Notes: generated by a model from the sequence alone, not told the origin. 64,000 nucleotides of DNA from Mycolicibacterium fluoranthenivorans (GCF_011758805.1 NZ_JAANOW010000001.1:3348001-3412000), one strand, 5' to 3'. Positions 16,852-25,946 are shown, counted from the first letter of the stretch. A program made the numbers and translations.

Positions 16852-18039
16852 TTGAGTCGGTCACGACGCCGAGGGGGAACTTGGCACGACCAATTCGCCG
16901 GCGGTATAAGGCTTCGCATTTCGGATATCACAGCCCGTCTGCTCAATTCACCGCCGTTCAATTCCATAGTGACGCGGAATTACGAATCGCGTCTGGCGCA
17001 ATACCGTTCGACACTTCCGCCGGTCAATGCCGCCGATGCCGCCGTCGCCGACGCGCTGAAATCGGGTCACATCGCCGGCCACCGGGTCCGTCTGGACACC
17101 CACACCCAGGCCGCCGCCCAGCGCGCCGTCGACTGGCTGCGCGAACACAACCTCGCCGAGGCCGTCGAATACCTGCCGTTGCGCCTGCTCGAGGACGACC
17201 CGTCCCTGTTTCTGTGGGGCCTGGCCGAGGAGAACCTCGACATCGCCGAGCGGCACATCGGACTCCCGGTGCGCTATCACGGGTTGGAGGTGCGAGCCGA
17301 ACGGGCCGCGCCCACCGATCCCCGACACCTGGTCCGCCACTGGCACCTCGATCTCGAAGACCGCCGGATGCTCAAGATCATCGTGTACCTGAGCGACGTC
17401 GACGAGAGCACCGGACCTTTCGAGTTCCTTCCGCTGGCCGCCAGCGACCAGACCCGGCAGACCCTGCGGGTGCGTCCCGGCCTCACCTTTCTGCCGGACG
17501 CGGATGTCACGGCGGCGGTGCCTTCATCGCTTTGGCAACGGGTGACCGGTCCGGCCGGGACAGCGGTGTACGCCGACACGGCCCGGCTGTTGCACCGGGT
17601 CAAAGCCCCGACGGGCGGTGACCGATATTCGGCCACCTTCGTCTACTCCAGTGATCGGCCCCGTCACGCGCTGGCCCGGTTCATGCCACCCGCGCATATC
17701 GTCGAGTCCGTGCTGGAGGATCTGACACCACGCCAGCGGCGGGCCCTGGCAGTGCCCGATCGCGCGAGCGGAGAATTCGGCCGAAAGACGTTGCGGTCCC
17801 TGATCGGTGACGGATCACCCAACCGACCCGTCGAGCAGATCGCGGAACCTCGACGCGGGGTACACCCGCGCACCGGTCGCGTGCACACGTTCGGCCAGGA
17901 CGCGATCCGAGGTGACGACCGTGATCGCATCCGGGGCGGAGTCGGCATGCAGCAGCCGGACGATCTCGTCATCGGCCGAATTCGGCGCGGCCGCCGGCGC
18001 GTGCGCGATCTCGATCAGGGTGGAATGAATCGGCGGTGA
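16852..18039 (+). CDS. Phytanoyl-CoA-dioxygenase-like 2-oxoglutarate/iron enzyme
   Basis: The first about 320 residues look like a 2-oxoglutarate/Fe(II) oxygenase. RHWHLDLEDRRMLKIIVYLS contains the HxD iron motif; the distal histidine lies in DTARLLHRV, followed by an arginine/strand (DRYSATFVYS) that would hold 2-oxoglutarate. The TTG at 16852 is preferred because GAGAAGGG precedes it by 7 bases; ATGs at 16627 and 16771 lie in non-coding-like sequence. The last 75 codons are Arg/Gly-rich and run antisense through the NYN gene, so they look like read-through past a lost stop. Oxygenase role moderately sure, ends less so. Confidence 0.65.
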   Translation: MSRSRRRGGTWHDQFAGGIRLRISDITARLLNSPPFNSIVTRNYESRLAQYRSTLPPVNAADAAVADALKSGHIAGHRVRLDTHTQAAAQRAVDWLREHNLAEAVEYLPLRLLEDDPSLFLWGLAEENLDIAERHIGLPVRYHGLEVRAERAAPTDPRHLVRHWHLDLEDRRMLKIIVYLSDVDESTGPFEFLPLAASDQTRQTLRVRPGLTFLPDADVTAAVPSSLWQRVTGPAGTAVYADTARLLHRVKAPTGGDRYSATFVYSSDRPRHALARFMPPAHIVESVLEDLTPRQRRALAVPDRASGEFGRKTLRSLIGDGSPNRPVEQIAEPRRGVHPRTGRVHTFGQDAIRGDDRDRIRGGVGMQQPDDLVIGRIRRGRRRVRDLDQGGMNRR

Positions 18040-18192
18040 GGGCCGCCGTTCCAGAACGACGGTCACCCGATGTCCGTCGGCCGCCCAGCCCTCGAGCTTG
18101 GTCACCAGCGCGACCATGGCCGCGTGGCGGTCCTTCCACCAGCCGTCCGGGCGTGCGCCGATGACGTTCATCGCGTCGATGATCCAGCGCAC
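17815..18192 (-). CDS. NYN-domain (PIN-like) ribonuclease-type protein
   Basis: This 125-residue protein starts MRWIIDAMNVIGARPDGWW with the first conserved aspartate of NYN/YacP domains. It continues with HRVTVVLERRP, then NSADDEIVRLL, and VTSDRVLAERV with further acidic residues. The whole fold is present, so this is a complete single-domain protein and a probable metal-dependent nuclease. The opposite-strand dioxygenase frame overlaps its last 225 bases. It is divergent from the AraC gene at 18219. Confidence 0.8.
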   Translation of the reverse strand: MRWIIDAMNVIGARPDGWWKDRHAAMVALVTKLEGWAADGHRVTVVLERRPSPPIHSTLIEIAHAPAAAPNSADDEIVRLLHADSAPDAITVVTSDRVLAERVHATGARVYPASRFRDLLDGSVG

Positions 18193-18218
18193 GGATGCGA
18201 CGTTAGTAGAGTCCGGAT

Positions 18219-18656
18219 ATGGACTCCTCGGAGCAACGGCTACGTGATCTCAAGCTGCTGCGCCGAGTCCGGGACCGGATGGACCGCGAGTATGCGCAGC
18301 CGTTGGACGTCGAGGGGCTGGCCAGGGGTGTGAACATGTCGGCCGGGCATCTCTCGCGTCAGTTCAAGCTCGCCTTCGGCGAGTCGCCGTATTCGTATCT
18401 GATGACCCGTCGGATCGAGCGGGCGATGGCGCTGCTGCGCCGAGGTGATCTGACCGTCACCGAAGTCTGTTTCGCGGTGGGCTGCTCGTCGCTGGGGACC
18501 TTCAGCACCCGGTTCACCGAGTTGGTCGGCATGCCACCCAGCGCCTACCGCGAGCAGGCGGCGGGTTCGGTGGGACTCCCGTCGTGTATGGAGAAGAACG
18601 TGACCAAACCGATCAGGAATCGAGAAGCTCCGGCTGTGGGCCTGCACCTAGCGTGA
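18219..18656 (+). CDS. AraC-family transcriptional regulator (DNA-binding domain only)
   Basis: This 145-residue regulator consists almost wholly of the AraC double helix-turn-helix: LDVEGLARGVNMSAGHLSRQ for the first, and DLTVTEVCFAVGCSSLGTFS for the second, followed by FTELVGMPPSAYRE. There is no N-terminal sensor domain. It is the first gene of a co-directional set with VOC, DUF1801 and UvrA-like genes and overlaps none of them; the VOC start lies 5 bases after its stop. It probably controls this set. Confidence 0.85.
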   Translation: MDSSEQRLRDLKLLRRVRDRMDREYAQPLDVEGLARGVNMSAGHLSRQFKLAFGESPYSYLMTRRIERAMALLRRGDLTVTEVCFAVGCSSLGTFSTRFTELVGMPPSAYREQAAGSVGLPSCMEKNVTKPIRNREAPAVGLHLA

Positions 18657-18661
18657 ATCGC

Positions 18662-19081
18662 ATGGCGAACATCGATATCACCATCCACAACACCTTCCTG
18701 CCCCATGACGACCCCGAGGAATCGCTGGCGTTCTACCGGGACACGCTGGGTTTCCAGGTCCGCCTCGACGTCGGCTCCGGCAAGATGCGCTGGATCACCG
18801 TCGGGCCGCCCAACCAGCCCGCCACCTCGATCGTGCTGCACCCACCGGCCGTCGGCCCCGGCACCACCGACGAGGAGCGGCGCACCATCGCCGAGATGAT
18901 GGCCAAGGGCACCTACGCGATCATCGTGCTCGCGACCAGCGACCTCGACGCCACCTTCGAGCGACTGCAGGGCACCGACGCGGACATCGTGCAGGAACCC
19001 ACCGAGCAGCCCTACGGCGTGCGTGACTTCGCCGTTCGTGACCCGGCGGGCACCATGGTCCGCATCCAGGAAGTGCGATGA
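18662..19081 (+). CDS. VOC (glyoxalase-fold) family protein
   Basis: This 139-residue glyoxalase/bleomycin-resistance fold protein has NIDITIHNTFLPHDDPEESL at the start and a second half AIIVLATSDLDATFERL... with PYGVRDFAVRDPAGTMVRI, the usual closing strand. The histidine in IHNTF and the glutamate near the end are candidate metal ligands. It could be a dioxygenase, isomerase or drug-binding protein. It is co-transcribed between AraC and DUF1801. Confidence 0.85.
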   Translation: MANIDITIHNTFLPHDDPEESLAFYRDTLGFQVRLDVGSGKMRWITVGPPNQPATSIVLHPPAVGPGTTDEERRTIAEMMAKGTYAIIVLATSDLDATFERLQGTDADIVQEPTEQPYGVRDFAVRDPAGTMVRIQEVR

Positions 19082-19109
19082 CGACCGGAAAAGGAAAGGA
19101 CTTTCACCG

Positions 19110-19418
19110 ATGACCGCGAAACCCGGGAACGACTCCCCCACCGCCCCGATCGATGCGCGCATCCGCGAACTCGCCGACTGGCGCGGGGTGCCGGTGTGGT
19201 CGCACAAGGGCATGATCTGCACCGGCGAGACGTACAAGGATTACGTCAAGCTGACCTTCGCCAAGGGCGCCACCCTGTCCGACCCAGCTGGGCTGTTCAA
19301 CTCCAGCCTGGACGGAAACACCCGGCGCGCCATCGATATTCGCGAGGACGACACGATCGATGAGCTGGCGCTGACCGCCCTGGTGCGCGAGGCAATCGAG
19401 CTGAACATCGCGCGATGA
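19110..19418 (+). CDS. DUF1801 domain protein
   Basis: This 102-residue protein has the DUF1801 pattern: RELADWRGVPVWSHKGMICTG and YKDYVKLTFAKGATLSDP, followed by the helix DELALTALVREAI. An AAGGAAAGGA site precedes the ATG. Its last four bases overlap the start of the UvrA-like gene (ATGA), so the two are translationally coupled. The family has no firm biochemical role. Confidence 0.82.
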   Translation: MTAKPGNDSPTAPIDARIRELADWRGVPVWSHKGMICTGETYKDYVKLTFAKGATLSDPAGLFNSSLDGNTRRAIDIREDDTIDELALTALVREAIELNIAR

Positions 19419-21805
19419 CCCCGGTTGCCGACAGCCACGACCGGATCCGGGTGACCGGCGCGCGGGAGAACAACCTCAAGGACATCAGTCTCGAACTGCC
19501 CAAGCGCCGCCTGACGGTGTTCACCGGGGTGTCCGGTTCCGGCAAAAGCTCGCTGGTGTTCGACACGATCGCCGCCGAATCCCAGCGCCTGATCAACGAG
19601 ACGTACAGCGCTTTTGTCCAGGGTTTCATGCCGACGCTGGCGCGCCCGGACGTCGACGTGCTCGAAGGACTGACCACCGCGATCATCGTCGACCAGCAGC
19701 GTCTGGGTACCGACCCCCGCTCGACGGTCGGTACCGTGACCGATACCGGTGCGATGCTGCGTATTTTGTTCAGCAGGCTGGGCATCCCGCATATCGGTTC
19801 ACCCCAGGCATTTTCGTTCAATGTGGCCTCGATCAGCGGTGCCGGGGCGGTGACGATGGAACGGGGCGGCAAGACCGTCAAGGAGCGCCGCGAGTTCAGC
19901 ATCACCGGCGGGATGTGCCCGCGCTGCGAGGGCCGCGGCACGGTCAACGATATCGACCTGAGCGCCCTGTATGACGACACCAAGTCCCTCAACGAGGGGG
20001 CACTGTCCATTCCCGGCTACAGCATGGACGGTTGGTACGGCCGGATCTTCCGGGGTTGTGGGTTCTTCGATCCGGACAAGCCGATCCGCAAGTTCACCAA
20101 GAAGGAACTGGATGCGCTGCTACACAAGGAGCCCACCAAGATCCAGGTGGACGGGATCAATCTGACCTACGCCGGTCTGATTCCGTCCATCGGAAAGTCC
20201 TTCCTGTCCAAGGATATCGACGCGATGCAGCCGCATATCCGGGCCTTCGTCGAGCGCGCGGTCACCTTCACGGTCTGCCCGGAGTGCGCCGGCACCAGGC
20301 TGTCGGAGCTGGCCCGCTCGTCGAAGATCCACGGCCGCAACATCGCCGAGGTCAGCGCGATGCAGATCAGTGACCTCGCCGACTGGATCACCGGGGTCGA
20401 CGACCCCACCGTCGCGCCCTTGCTGACCGCGTTGCGCGCGACCCTGGATTCCTTCGTCGAGATCGGGCTGGGCTACCTTTCGCTGGACCGGCCATCGGCT
20501 ACCTTGTCGGGCGGGGAAGCCCAGCGGGTCAAGATGATTCGCCAGCTCGGCTCGTCACTGACCGATGTCACCTACGTGTTCGACGAACCCACCGTGGGCC
20601 TGCATCCGCACGATATCGCGCGGATGAACGACCTACTGCTTCGACTGCGCGACAAGGGCAACACCGTACTGGTGGTCGAACACAAGCCGGAGACGATCGC
20701 GGTGGCCGACCACATCGTCGACCTGGGCCCGGGCGCAGGCACCGCGGGTGGCGAGGTGGTGTTCGAGGGTACTGTCGCCAAGCTCCGCAAGAGCGGCACG
20801 CTGACCGGACGCCATCTCGATGACCGGGCCGCCCTGAAGGACACCGTGCGCGAATCCACCGGAGCCATGGAGATCCGCGGCGCCGACACGCACAACCTCG
20901 CGGGGGTGGATGTCGATATCCCACTCGGTGTGCTCGTGGTGGTGACCGGGGTCGCAGGCTCAGGGAAGAGTTCGCTGATCCACGGCTCGGTCGCCGGACG
21001 CGAGGGTGTGGTGGCCGTCGACCAGTCCCCCATCCGCGGCTCCCGGCGCAGCAATCCCGCCACCTACACCGGTCTGCTCGAGCCGATCCGCAAGGCCTTC
21101 GCCAAGGCCAACGGGGTGAAACCGGCGCTGTTCAGCGCCAATTCGGACGGCGCCTGCCCGGCCTGTAAGGGCGCGGGGATCATCTACACCGATCTGGCGA
21201 TCATGGCGGGGGTGTCGACGACGTGCGAGGAGTGCGAGGGCAGGCGGTTCGATTCGTCGGTACTGGCGTACACCTTTGGTGGCCGCAACATCAGCGAGGT
21301 GCTGGCCATGCCCGTGACCGAGGCGTCGGAGTTCTTCGGTGCCGCCGGCGGGCAGGAGCGCAGCGACTCAGGGAATCGAACTGGGCAGGAGATCCCGGCA
21401 GCGCAGAAGATCCTGCAGCGGCTGGCCGATGTGGGGTTGGGTTACGTGACGCTGGGCCAGCCGTTGACCACCCTGTCCGGCGGTGAGCGGCAACGGTTGA
21501 AACTCGCCTCCCAGCTGGCGGAGAAGGCCGACGTCTACGTGCTGGACGAGCCGACGTCGGGACTTCATCTGGCCGATGTCGACCAGCTCCTGGCCCTGCT
21601 GGACCACATCGTCGATTCAGGCAAATCGGTCATCGTCATCGAGCACCACCAGGCCGTGATGGCGCACGCGGACTGGATCATCGATCTGGGCCCCGGCGCG
21701 GGGCACGACGGCGGCCGGGTGGTCTTCGAGGGCCCACCACGCACGCTGGTCGATGATCGCGGCACACTGACCGGCGATCATCTGGCCGCCTATGTCGGCG
21801 CGTGA
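19415..21805 (+). CDS. Short UvrA-like ABC ATPase
   Basis: This 796-residue protein has two UvrA-type ABC cassettes. Walker A motifs are [10 protein letters not shown] (38-47) and [10 protein letters not shown] in the second half. Signature motifs are [14 protein letters not shown] and [14 protein letters not shown], with Walker [13 protein letters not shown] and LDEPTSGLH. CxxC zinc pairs are present ([32 protein letters not shown]). It is about 150 residues shorter than housekeeping UvrA, so part of the insertion/UvrB-binding region is probably missing. Relatives include UvrA2/DrrC-type proteins linked to drug or DNA-damage tolerance. It is translationally coupled to DUF1801, and its stop abuts the next gene. 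Confidence 0.9.
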   Translation: MTPVADSHDRIRVTGARENNLKDISLELPKRRLTVFTGVSGSGKSSLVFDTIAAESQRLINETYSAFVQGFMPTLARPDVDVLEGLTTAIIVDQQRLGTDPRSTVGTVTDTGAMLRILFSRLGIPHIGSPQAFSFNVASISGAGAVTMERGGKTVKERREFSITGGMCPRCEGRGTVNDIDLSALYDDTKSLNEGALSIPGYSMDGWYGRIFRGCGFFDPDKPIRKFTKKELDALLHKEPTKIQVDGINLTYAGLIPSIGKSFLSKDIDAMQPHIRAFVERAVTFTVCPECAGTRLSELARSSKIHGRNIAEVSAMQISDLADWITGVDDPTVAPLLTALRATLDSFVEIGLGYLSLDRPSATLSGGEAQRVKMIRQLGSSLTDVTYVFDEPTVGLHPHDIARMNDLLLRLRDKGNTVLVVEHKPETIAVADHIVDLGPGAGTAGGEVVFEGTVAKLRKSGTLTGRHLDDRAALKDTVRESTGAMEIRGADTHNLAGVDVDIPLGVLVVVTGVAGSGKSSLIHGSVAGREGVVAVDQSPIRGSRRSNPATYTGLLEPIRKAFAKANGVKPALFSANSDGACPACKGAGIIYTDLAIMAGVSTTCEECEGRRFDSSVLAYTFGGRNISEVLAMPVTEASEFFGAAGGQERSDSGNRTGQEIPAAQKILQRLADVGLGYVTLGQPLTTLSGGERQRLKLASQLAEKADVYVLDEPTSGLHLADVDQLLALLDHIVDSGKSVIVIEHHQAVMAHADWIIDLGPGAGHDGGRVVFEGPPRTLVDDRGTLTGDHLAAYVGA

Positions 21806-23263
21806 TCAGGTCAGGGCCGAGTACATCAACCCGGACGGGTCGTAGCGGCGGCGCACCGCTGTCCACCGATCCAGGTTGGTGCCGAAGTAGCGTGCCGGCG
21901 CCACCCCTGGCTCCACGTAATTGACATAGGCTCCAACCGAATCCGGGTGGACCGCCGCGTGTGCGTCGGCCAGCCAGGCCGTCGCCGCGGCGATGTCCGG
22001 CGCCTCGGTATACCACTGCACACACGCCGCCTGGCGGCGCCACGGGAACGCGGTGTCGCCAGGCTGCTGATCGCCGATCGCCCCGTCCAGTGACTCCACG
22101 ACGGCGGTCGCGGCACCCGAGGTCACCGGCCAGGCCGACATGGCGAACACCAGCTTTTCCGCCGTGGCCGGTGTCAGCGCCCCGAGGATGTCGGATCCGG
22201 CCACGAAGGCCCGCGGCCTGGTGGCGTCCGATCCGCCCGCGAAATAGTGCACCAGGTCCAGATGGCCGAAGGTCTTGACGGTGCTGCGCTGCGGCGCCAC
22301 CCCGATCGCCGCACGCACGTCGGCGGCCGCGGCCGGCCCGGCACCCGCGGGTGTCGCCAGCACCACCGAGCAGCGCAGCCCGGGGTCCGGGCCCGCGGTG
22401 AGGTTCACCATGCCCCAGGTCGATCGCCCGGCAGCACCCAGCCAGCTGTGCCAGCCGGAGATCATCTGCACCGCAGCGGATTCCGGGAATGTCATGGTGA
22501 CGACATCGCGATCGGCGGTGGCGAAGGTCCGGAAGTGCAACGATGTCACGACACCACAATTGCCCCCACCGCCGCCGCGTAACGCCCAGTACAGGTCGGC
22601 CTCACGGTCGGGTGATGCGGTGACCATGTCCCCGCCCGGCAGCACCACCACCGCGGAGACCAGCGCATCGCAGCTCAGACCGAAGCGACGCGCGTCGGAC
22701 CCGAGACCACCACCCAGGGTGAGGCCGGAGACCCCGACGCTCGGACAGCTGCCGGTCGGGATGGCACGCCCGAAGGCAGCCAAGGCGGTCGGGACCGACG
22801 CCAGATCAACCCCGGCGGCAATGGTCGCGACGCCGGTTGCCGGGTCATAGCGCACCCCGCCGGGCAGTCCACGCAGATCGAGCACGAGCGCCTTGTCGGC
22901 CGCAGACGCGCCGATATAGGAGTGCCCGCCGCACCGCGGTGTCACTTTGACCGCATGGTCGGCGGCGAAGCGCATCGCCTTCTGTACGTCACCGGTCGAG
23001 GAGACCGAGACGACGGCCGCCGGCGTGGAATCGTCGTACCGGGCGTTGAAGATGCGCTTGGCCGAACCGTAGGCACCGTCGGCCGGGAGGACGACAGCTC
23101 CGTCGATGCCCTCGGCCAGGGTGCGCCAGTCCGGGCCGCCGGCGGCGGTCGGTGCGGGGCTCGCCCCGGGCTGCGATGTCGCGGGCGCACAGGCGCCCAG
23201 TGCCGCACCGGCGAGCAACCCGAGCGCACCGCGCACGAACGTCTGCCGTGCCAGCTCGACCAT
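21806..23263 (-). CDS. FAD-linked oxidoreductase (BBE-like) lipoprotein
   Basis: This 485-residue protein has a lipoprotein-type signal (lipobox LGAC near residue 25) and a PCMH FAD-binding domain. The flavin-attaching histidine lies in RCGGHSYIG and a cysteine in GSCPSVGVSGLTLGGGLG, so bicovalent FAD is likely. The C-terminal berberine-bridge-type segment is YVNYVEPGVAPARYFGTN. Such oxidases act on sugars or alkaloid-like alcohols, with oxygen as acceptor. The ATG at 23263 gives the signal peptide. It diverges from the DUF4334 gene across a strong palindrome. Confidence 0.88.
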   Translation of the reverse strand: MVELARQTFVRGALGLLAGAALGACAPATSQPGASPAPTAAGGPDWRTLAEGIDGAVVLPADGAYGSAKRIFNARYDDSTPAAVVSVSSTGDVQKAMRFAADHAVKVTPRCGGHSYIGASAADKALVLDLRGLPGGVRYDPATGVATIAAGVDLASVPTALAAFGRAIPTGSCPSVGVSGLTLGGGLGSDARRFGLSCDALVSAVVVLPGGDMVTASPDREADLYWALRGGGGGNCGVVTSLHFRTFATADRDVVTMTFPESAAVQMISGWHSWLGAAGRSTWGMVNLTAGPDPGLRCSVVLATPAGAGPAAAADVRAAIGVAPQRSTVKTFGHLDLVHYFAGGSDATRPRAFVAGSDILGALTPATAEKLVFAMSAWPVTSGAATAVVESLDGAIGDQQPGDTAFPWRRQAACVQWYTEAPDIAAATAWLADAHAAVHPDSVGAYVNYVEPGVAPARYFGTNLDRWTAVRRRYDPSGLMYSALT

Positions 23264-23301
23264 GGGATCAGGATGCCAGAGACCGAACCCCACATTGCCG
23301 A

Positions 23302-23319
23302 ACTTGACACCTGTCAAGT
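23302..23319. promoter_or_regulatory. Perfect 18-bp palindrome between divergent genes
   Basis: ACTTGACA (23302-23309), CC, TGTCAAGT (23312-23319) forms an 8-2-8 perfect inverted repeat. It sits 12 bases before the chosen DUF4334 start and 38 bases before the oxidoreductase start. This form is typical of a TetR-type operator, but no TetR gene is adjacent. Confidence 0.65.
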
Positions 23320-23331
23320 ATGGTTTCGGGC

Positions 23332-23886
23332 ATGCTCGCCCAGGATGTGCTCACCACCGTGCCCACCACCACCGCCGAGGCACTGGAGGTGTTCGATGCC
23401 GCCCCGGCGGTGGAACCGGAGTTCATGCTCGGCACCTGGCGCGGCGCGGAGGTGCCCACCGGGCATCCGCTGGACGGTCTGCTGGCCGTCAGCGGATGGT
23501 GGGGCAAGCAGTTCCTGAGTGCGGAGAAGGTGCATCCGTTGCTCTTCCCCACCAGGGACGGCAATGCGCTGTGGGCGATGAACCCCGTGTTGGCGTTCGG
23601 CGGCCTCGGTGTCGCCACCAAACTGCCCTTCATCAAGCATCTTTCGCTGACACGGCCCGTCACCGCCTTGCGGCCGGTGTTGCGGACCTCAGCATCGAAG
23701 GCGAGGCTGCGCACCACCCGCTACCGCGGGGTAGACACCGCGACGATGATCTATGACCAACTGCCCATCAACGACGTCTTCCGCAAGCTGTCCGAGGACG
23801 AGGTGATCGGGGCGATGGATCTGCGCGGCGTGCCCCGCCCCTACTTCTTCGTGCTGCGCCGCGACACCTCACTGCCCGTCCTGTGA
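23332..23886 (+). CDS. GXWXG / DUF4334 domain protein
   Basis: This 184-residue protein has the short GXWXG motif in MLGTWRGAEVPTGHPLDG and a C-terminal DUF4334 region (MIYDQLPINDVFRKLSEDEV, ending RGVPRPYFFVLRR). The family is soluble and of unknown function, often near redox or lipid genes. ATGs at 23320 and 23332 are both possible; I prefer 23332 because the first abuts the palindrome with no ribosome-binding site. It overlaps the 3' end of the convergent methyltransferase gene by 18 bases. Confidence 0.8.
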   Translation: MLAQDVLTTVPTTTAEALEVFDAAPAVEPEFMLGTWRGAEVPTGHPLDGLLAVSGWWGKQFLSAEKVHPLLFPTRDGNALWAMNPVLAFGGLGVATKLPFIKHLSLTRPVTALRPVLRTSASKARLRTTRYRGVDTATMIYDQLPINDVFRKLSEDEVIGAMDLRGVPRPYFFVLRRDTSLPVL

Positions 23887-24705
23887 TTTGACCGCCTCGA
23901 CGAAGTAGCCGCGCGGCACACCCGGCACCTCGATCGGCACGACGGGCGCGAACCATCGCTTCCACGCGTTGCCCGGTACCGCGATATCGGTGACGACCGC
24001 CGTCCAGCCATGGCGCTCGGCCAACTCGCCCGGGGTGTCGGAACCGAACAACCACGGCGAGCCTTGTGCGGCCATCGATTCCAGCAGGCCGGCCATCGTC
24101 GGCGAATCCAGCAGGGCTTGCCCCACCACCTCGTAGAGCAACACCGAAGCGGGTGCCGACAGCGCATCGACGCGGGCGAACAGCGCCCGGACCTCGGCCG
24201 CCTTCAGGTACTGCAGCAGCCCCTCGATCAGCCACACCGACGGCGCGCCCGAATCGAACCCTGACGACGTCAGCGCGGCCGGCCAGTCGTCGGCCAGGTC
24301 GACCCCGACCGTCACCCGGTGGCAGCGCGGGGTATCACCGGACAGCAACCGGTCTTTGGCCTCGATGACCGCCGGCTGGTCGAGTTCGTAGACGCGCACT
24401 CCGTCCGGCCAGTCCAAGCGGTACGCCCGGGCATCCATCCCGGCGGCCAGGATCACCACCTGGCCCACGGTCGCCGTGGCGCGCAGCAGCGCCTCGTCCC
24501 AGAACCGCGTCCGCACCACGATCTGAGCGCCTGCCTGCTCACCGGCCGCGGCGATCGCCGCGTCCAGGTTGCGCTGACCGGTCGCGCCGGCAAGTTTCTC
24601 CGCGAACGGATCCGTGAACAGCCGGTCCTCCCGCACCGATTCTCTGGCCCGGATGGCCGCTACCAGCAGAGCTGTGCCGGCCACCGCTTCTCGCGTCTTG
24701 TGCAT
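23869..24705 (-). CDS. SAM-dependent methyltransferase (mycobacterial LCMT-type family)
   Basis: This 278-residue protein belongs to the large mycobacterial family of putative O-methyltransferases (TIGR00027 type). It begins with TREAVAGTALLVAAIRARES and RLFTDPFAEKL, then has the SAM site VVILAAGMDARAYRLDWP, VYELDQPAVIEAK and WLIEGLLQYL. Members are usually cytosolic, with unknown small-molecule or leucine-carboxyl-like substrates. The length is normal and all conserved blocks are intact. Confidence 0.88.
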   Translation of the reverse strand: MHKTREAVAGTALLVAAIRARESVREDRLFTDPFAEKLAGATGQRNLDAAIAAAGEQAGAQIVVRTRFWDEALLRATATVGQVVILAAGMDARAYRLDWPDGVRVYELDQPAVIEAKDRLLSGDTPRCHRVTVGVDLADDWPAALTSSGFDSGAPSVWLIEGLLQYLKAAEVRALFARVDALSAPASVLLYEVVGQALLDSPTMAGLLESMAAQGSPWLFGSDTPGELAERHGWTAVVTDIAVPGNAWKRWFAPVVPIEVPGVPRGYFVEAVKSQDGQ

Positions 24706-24789
24706 GGAGTCATCCTTGCCCGTGGGATGTACGAGTTGGTTCCGGCGCCGGCGACGAACGCGGACGGCACCTCGAGGCGGGTGCGCTCG

Positions 24790-25842
24790 TCACCGGTCCC
24801 CGCCGCGGTGCTGCCGCCACTGGGAGATCCTGCGGCCCACCGCATCCGCCGCGGTCGTCGCCGCCTGGCCGACACCGTCGGCGATGCCGCCGAGACCGTC
24901 GCGAATACCGCGGATCAGCGGATCGTCCGACTGGTCGAAACCGTCCTTGTAATGCCGGGCGGTCTCGGTCACGTCATCGACCCAGCCGGAGGTGTCGTCG
25001 GACCGCCGCGGATAGTCGCCCGCCAGCACCGCGCCGTAGCCGCCGGTGTCCACCCACGCCGTCAGCGCCGCGGCCCGCAGCACCGAGAACGGGTGGGTCT
25101 GCAACTCGAGATTGAGCAACTTGAGCAGTCCGTCGCGCATATCGCCGGTGCGTTCGTACTCCTGCGCCTGCGCCAGGAAAGCCTGCGAATCCAGCTTGTC
25201 CAGGTGGCCGCCGCCGGCGAGTTTGAGTTCCACCCGGATGGCCACGTCGACATCCTGGGCACACAGCAGGCCGGCGCGGTCCCCCGAAAGTTCGGATTTG
25301 CGTTGCCATTCCAGCAAGGCAGCCACAATGGCGCGCAGCGCCCAGCCACCGATGGGGATGAAACCGAACGACGAGGCCAGCCGCATCAGATGCATGACCA
25401 TCGTGCGGTACACCGCGTGCCCGGACAGTGCATGGCCGAGCTCGTGACCGATCACGAAACGCATCTCGTCGTGCGACATCAGGTCGTAGAGCCCCGAGGT
25501 GATCACGATGAACGGGGTGTCCATACCGATCGTGTAGGCGTTGGCCAGCGGTGACTGCGTGACGAACAGCTCCGGCTTGGCCGGCGCATCGAGTACCTGC
25601 ACGCACTCGTCGAGCAGGGCATCCAGATCGGCGAACTGCCGCGGCCCCACCCGCGCTGCGGAGGCCAGGTACAGCAGCCGGTGCTGACGCTCGCGCAGCG
25701 CGCCGGACAGTACCTTGAGTACCTGGTCGAAACCCTTGAGGTGGCGCAGCGCCGTCAGCGCCGTGCGGTCGGCCGGGTGCTCCCACGCGCGCGAGCTGAT
25801 ATCGGGGAAGACGGTTCGTGCCGTCGCCGGTGTGTGCTCCAT
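24790..25842 (-). CDS. M48-family metalloprotease
   Basis: This 350-residue protein carries the zinc site HELGHALSGH with His133, Glu134 and His137, and a downstream glutamate in RKSELSGDRAGLL as the likely third ligand. One or two hydrophobic stretches around residues 150-175 could be membrane-associated. The C-terminus is an amphipathic Ala/Asp-rich tail. The family handles membrane or misfolded proteins (HtpX-like). The ATG at 25842 starts MEHTPATART; a longer frame to 25881 is less likely. The gene lies downstream of ripD on the same strand, separated by a hairpin. Confidence 0.85.
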   Translation of the reverse strand: MEHTPATARTVFPDISSRAWEHPADRTALTALRHLKGFDQVLKVLSGALRERQHRLLYLASAARVGPRQFADLDALLDECVQVLDAPAKPELFVTQSPLANAYTIGMDTPFIVITSGLYDLMSHDEMRFVIGHELGHALSGHAVYRTMVMHLMRLASSFGFIPIGGWALRAIVAALLEWQRKSELSGDRAGLLCAQDVDVAIRVELKLAGGGHLDKLDSQAFLAQAQEYERTGDMRDGLLKLLNLELQTHPFSVLRAAALTAWVDTGGYGAVLAGDYPRRSDDTSGWVDDVTETARHYKDGFDQSDDPLIRGIRDGLGGIADGVGQAATTAADAVGRRISQWRQHRGGDR

Positions 25843-25884
25843 ACAGCTGCCTCCCTCGGCCGGCAGCTCAACCCTACGCAATCA

Positions 25885-25937
25885 GCGATTTGTGCACGCC
25901 TACCGGCGCTTACCGCCGGAGAACGTGCACAAATCGC
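25885..25937. terminator. Nested long hairpin between ripD and the M48 gene
   Basis: GCGATTTGTGCACG (25885-25898) pairs perfectly over 14 bp with CGTGCACAAATCGC (25924-25937). Inside it, CCGGCG (25903-25908) pairs with CGCCGG (25914-25919). It lies just past the ripD stop and before the M48 start, so it probably ends the ripD transcript. The shape is much larger than a normal terminator. Confidence 0.6.
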
Positions 25938-25946
25938 GAGGGGGCG

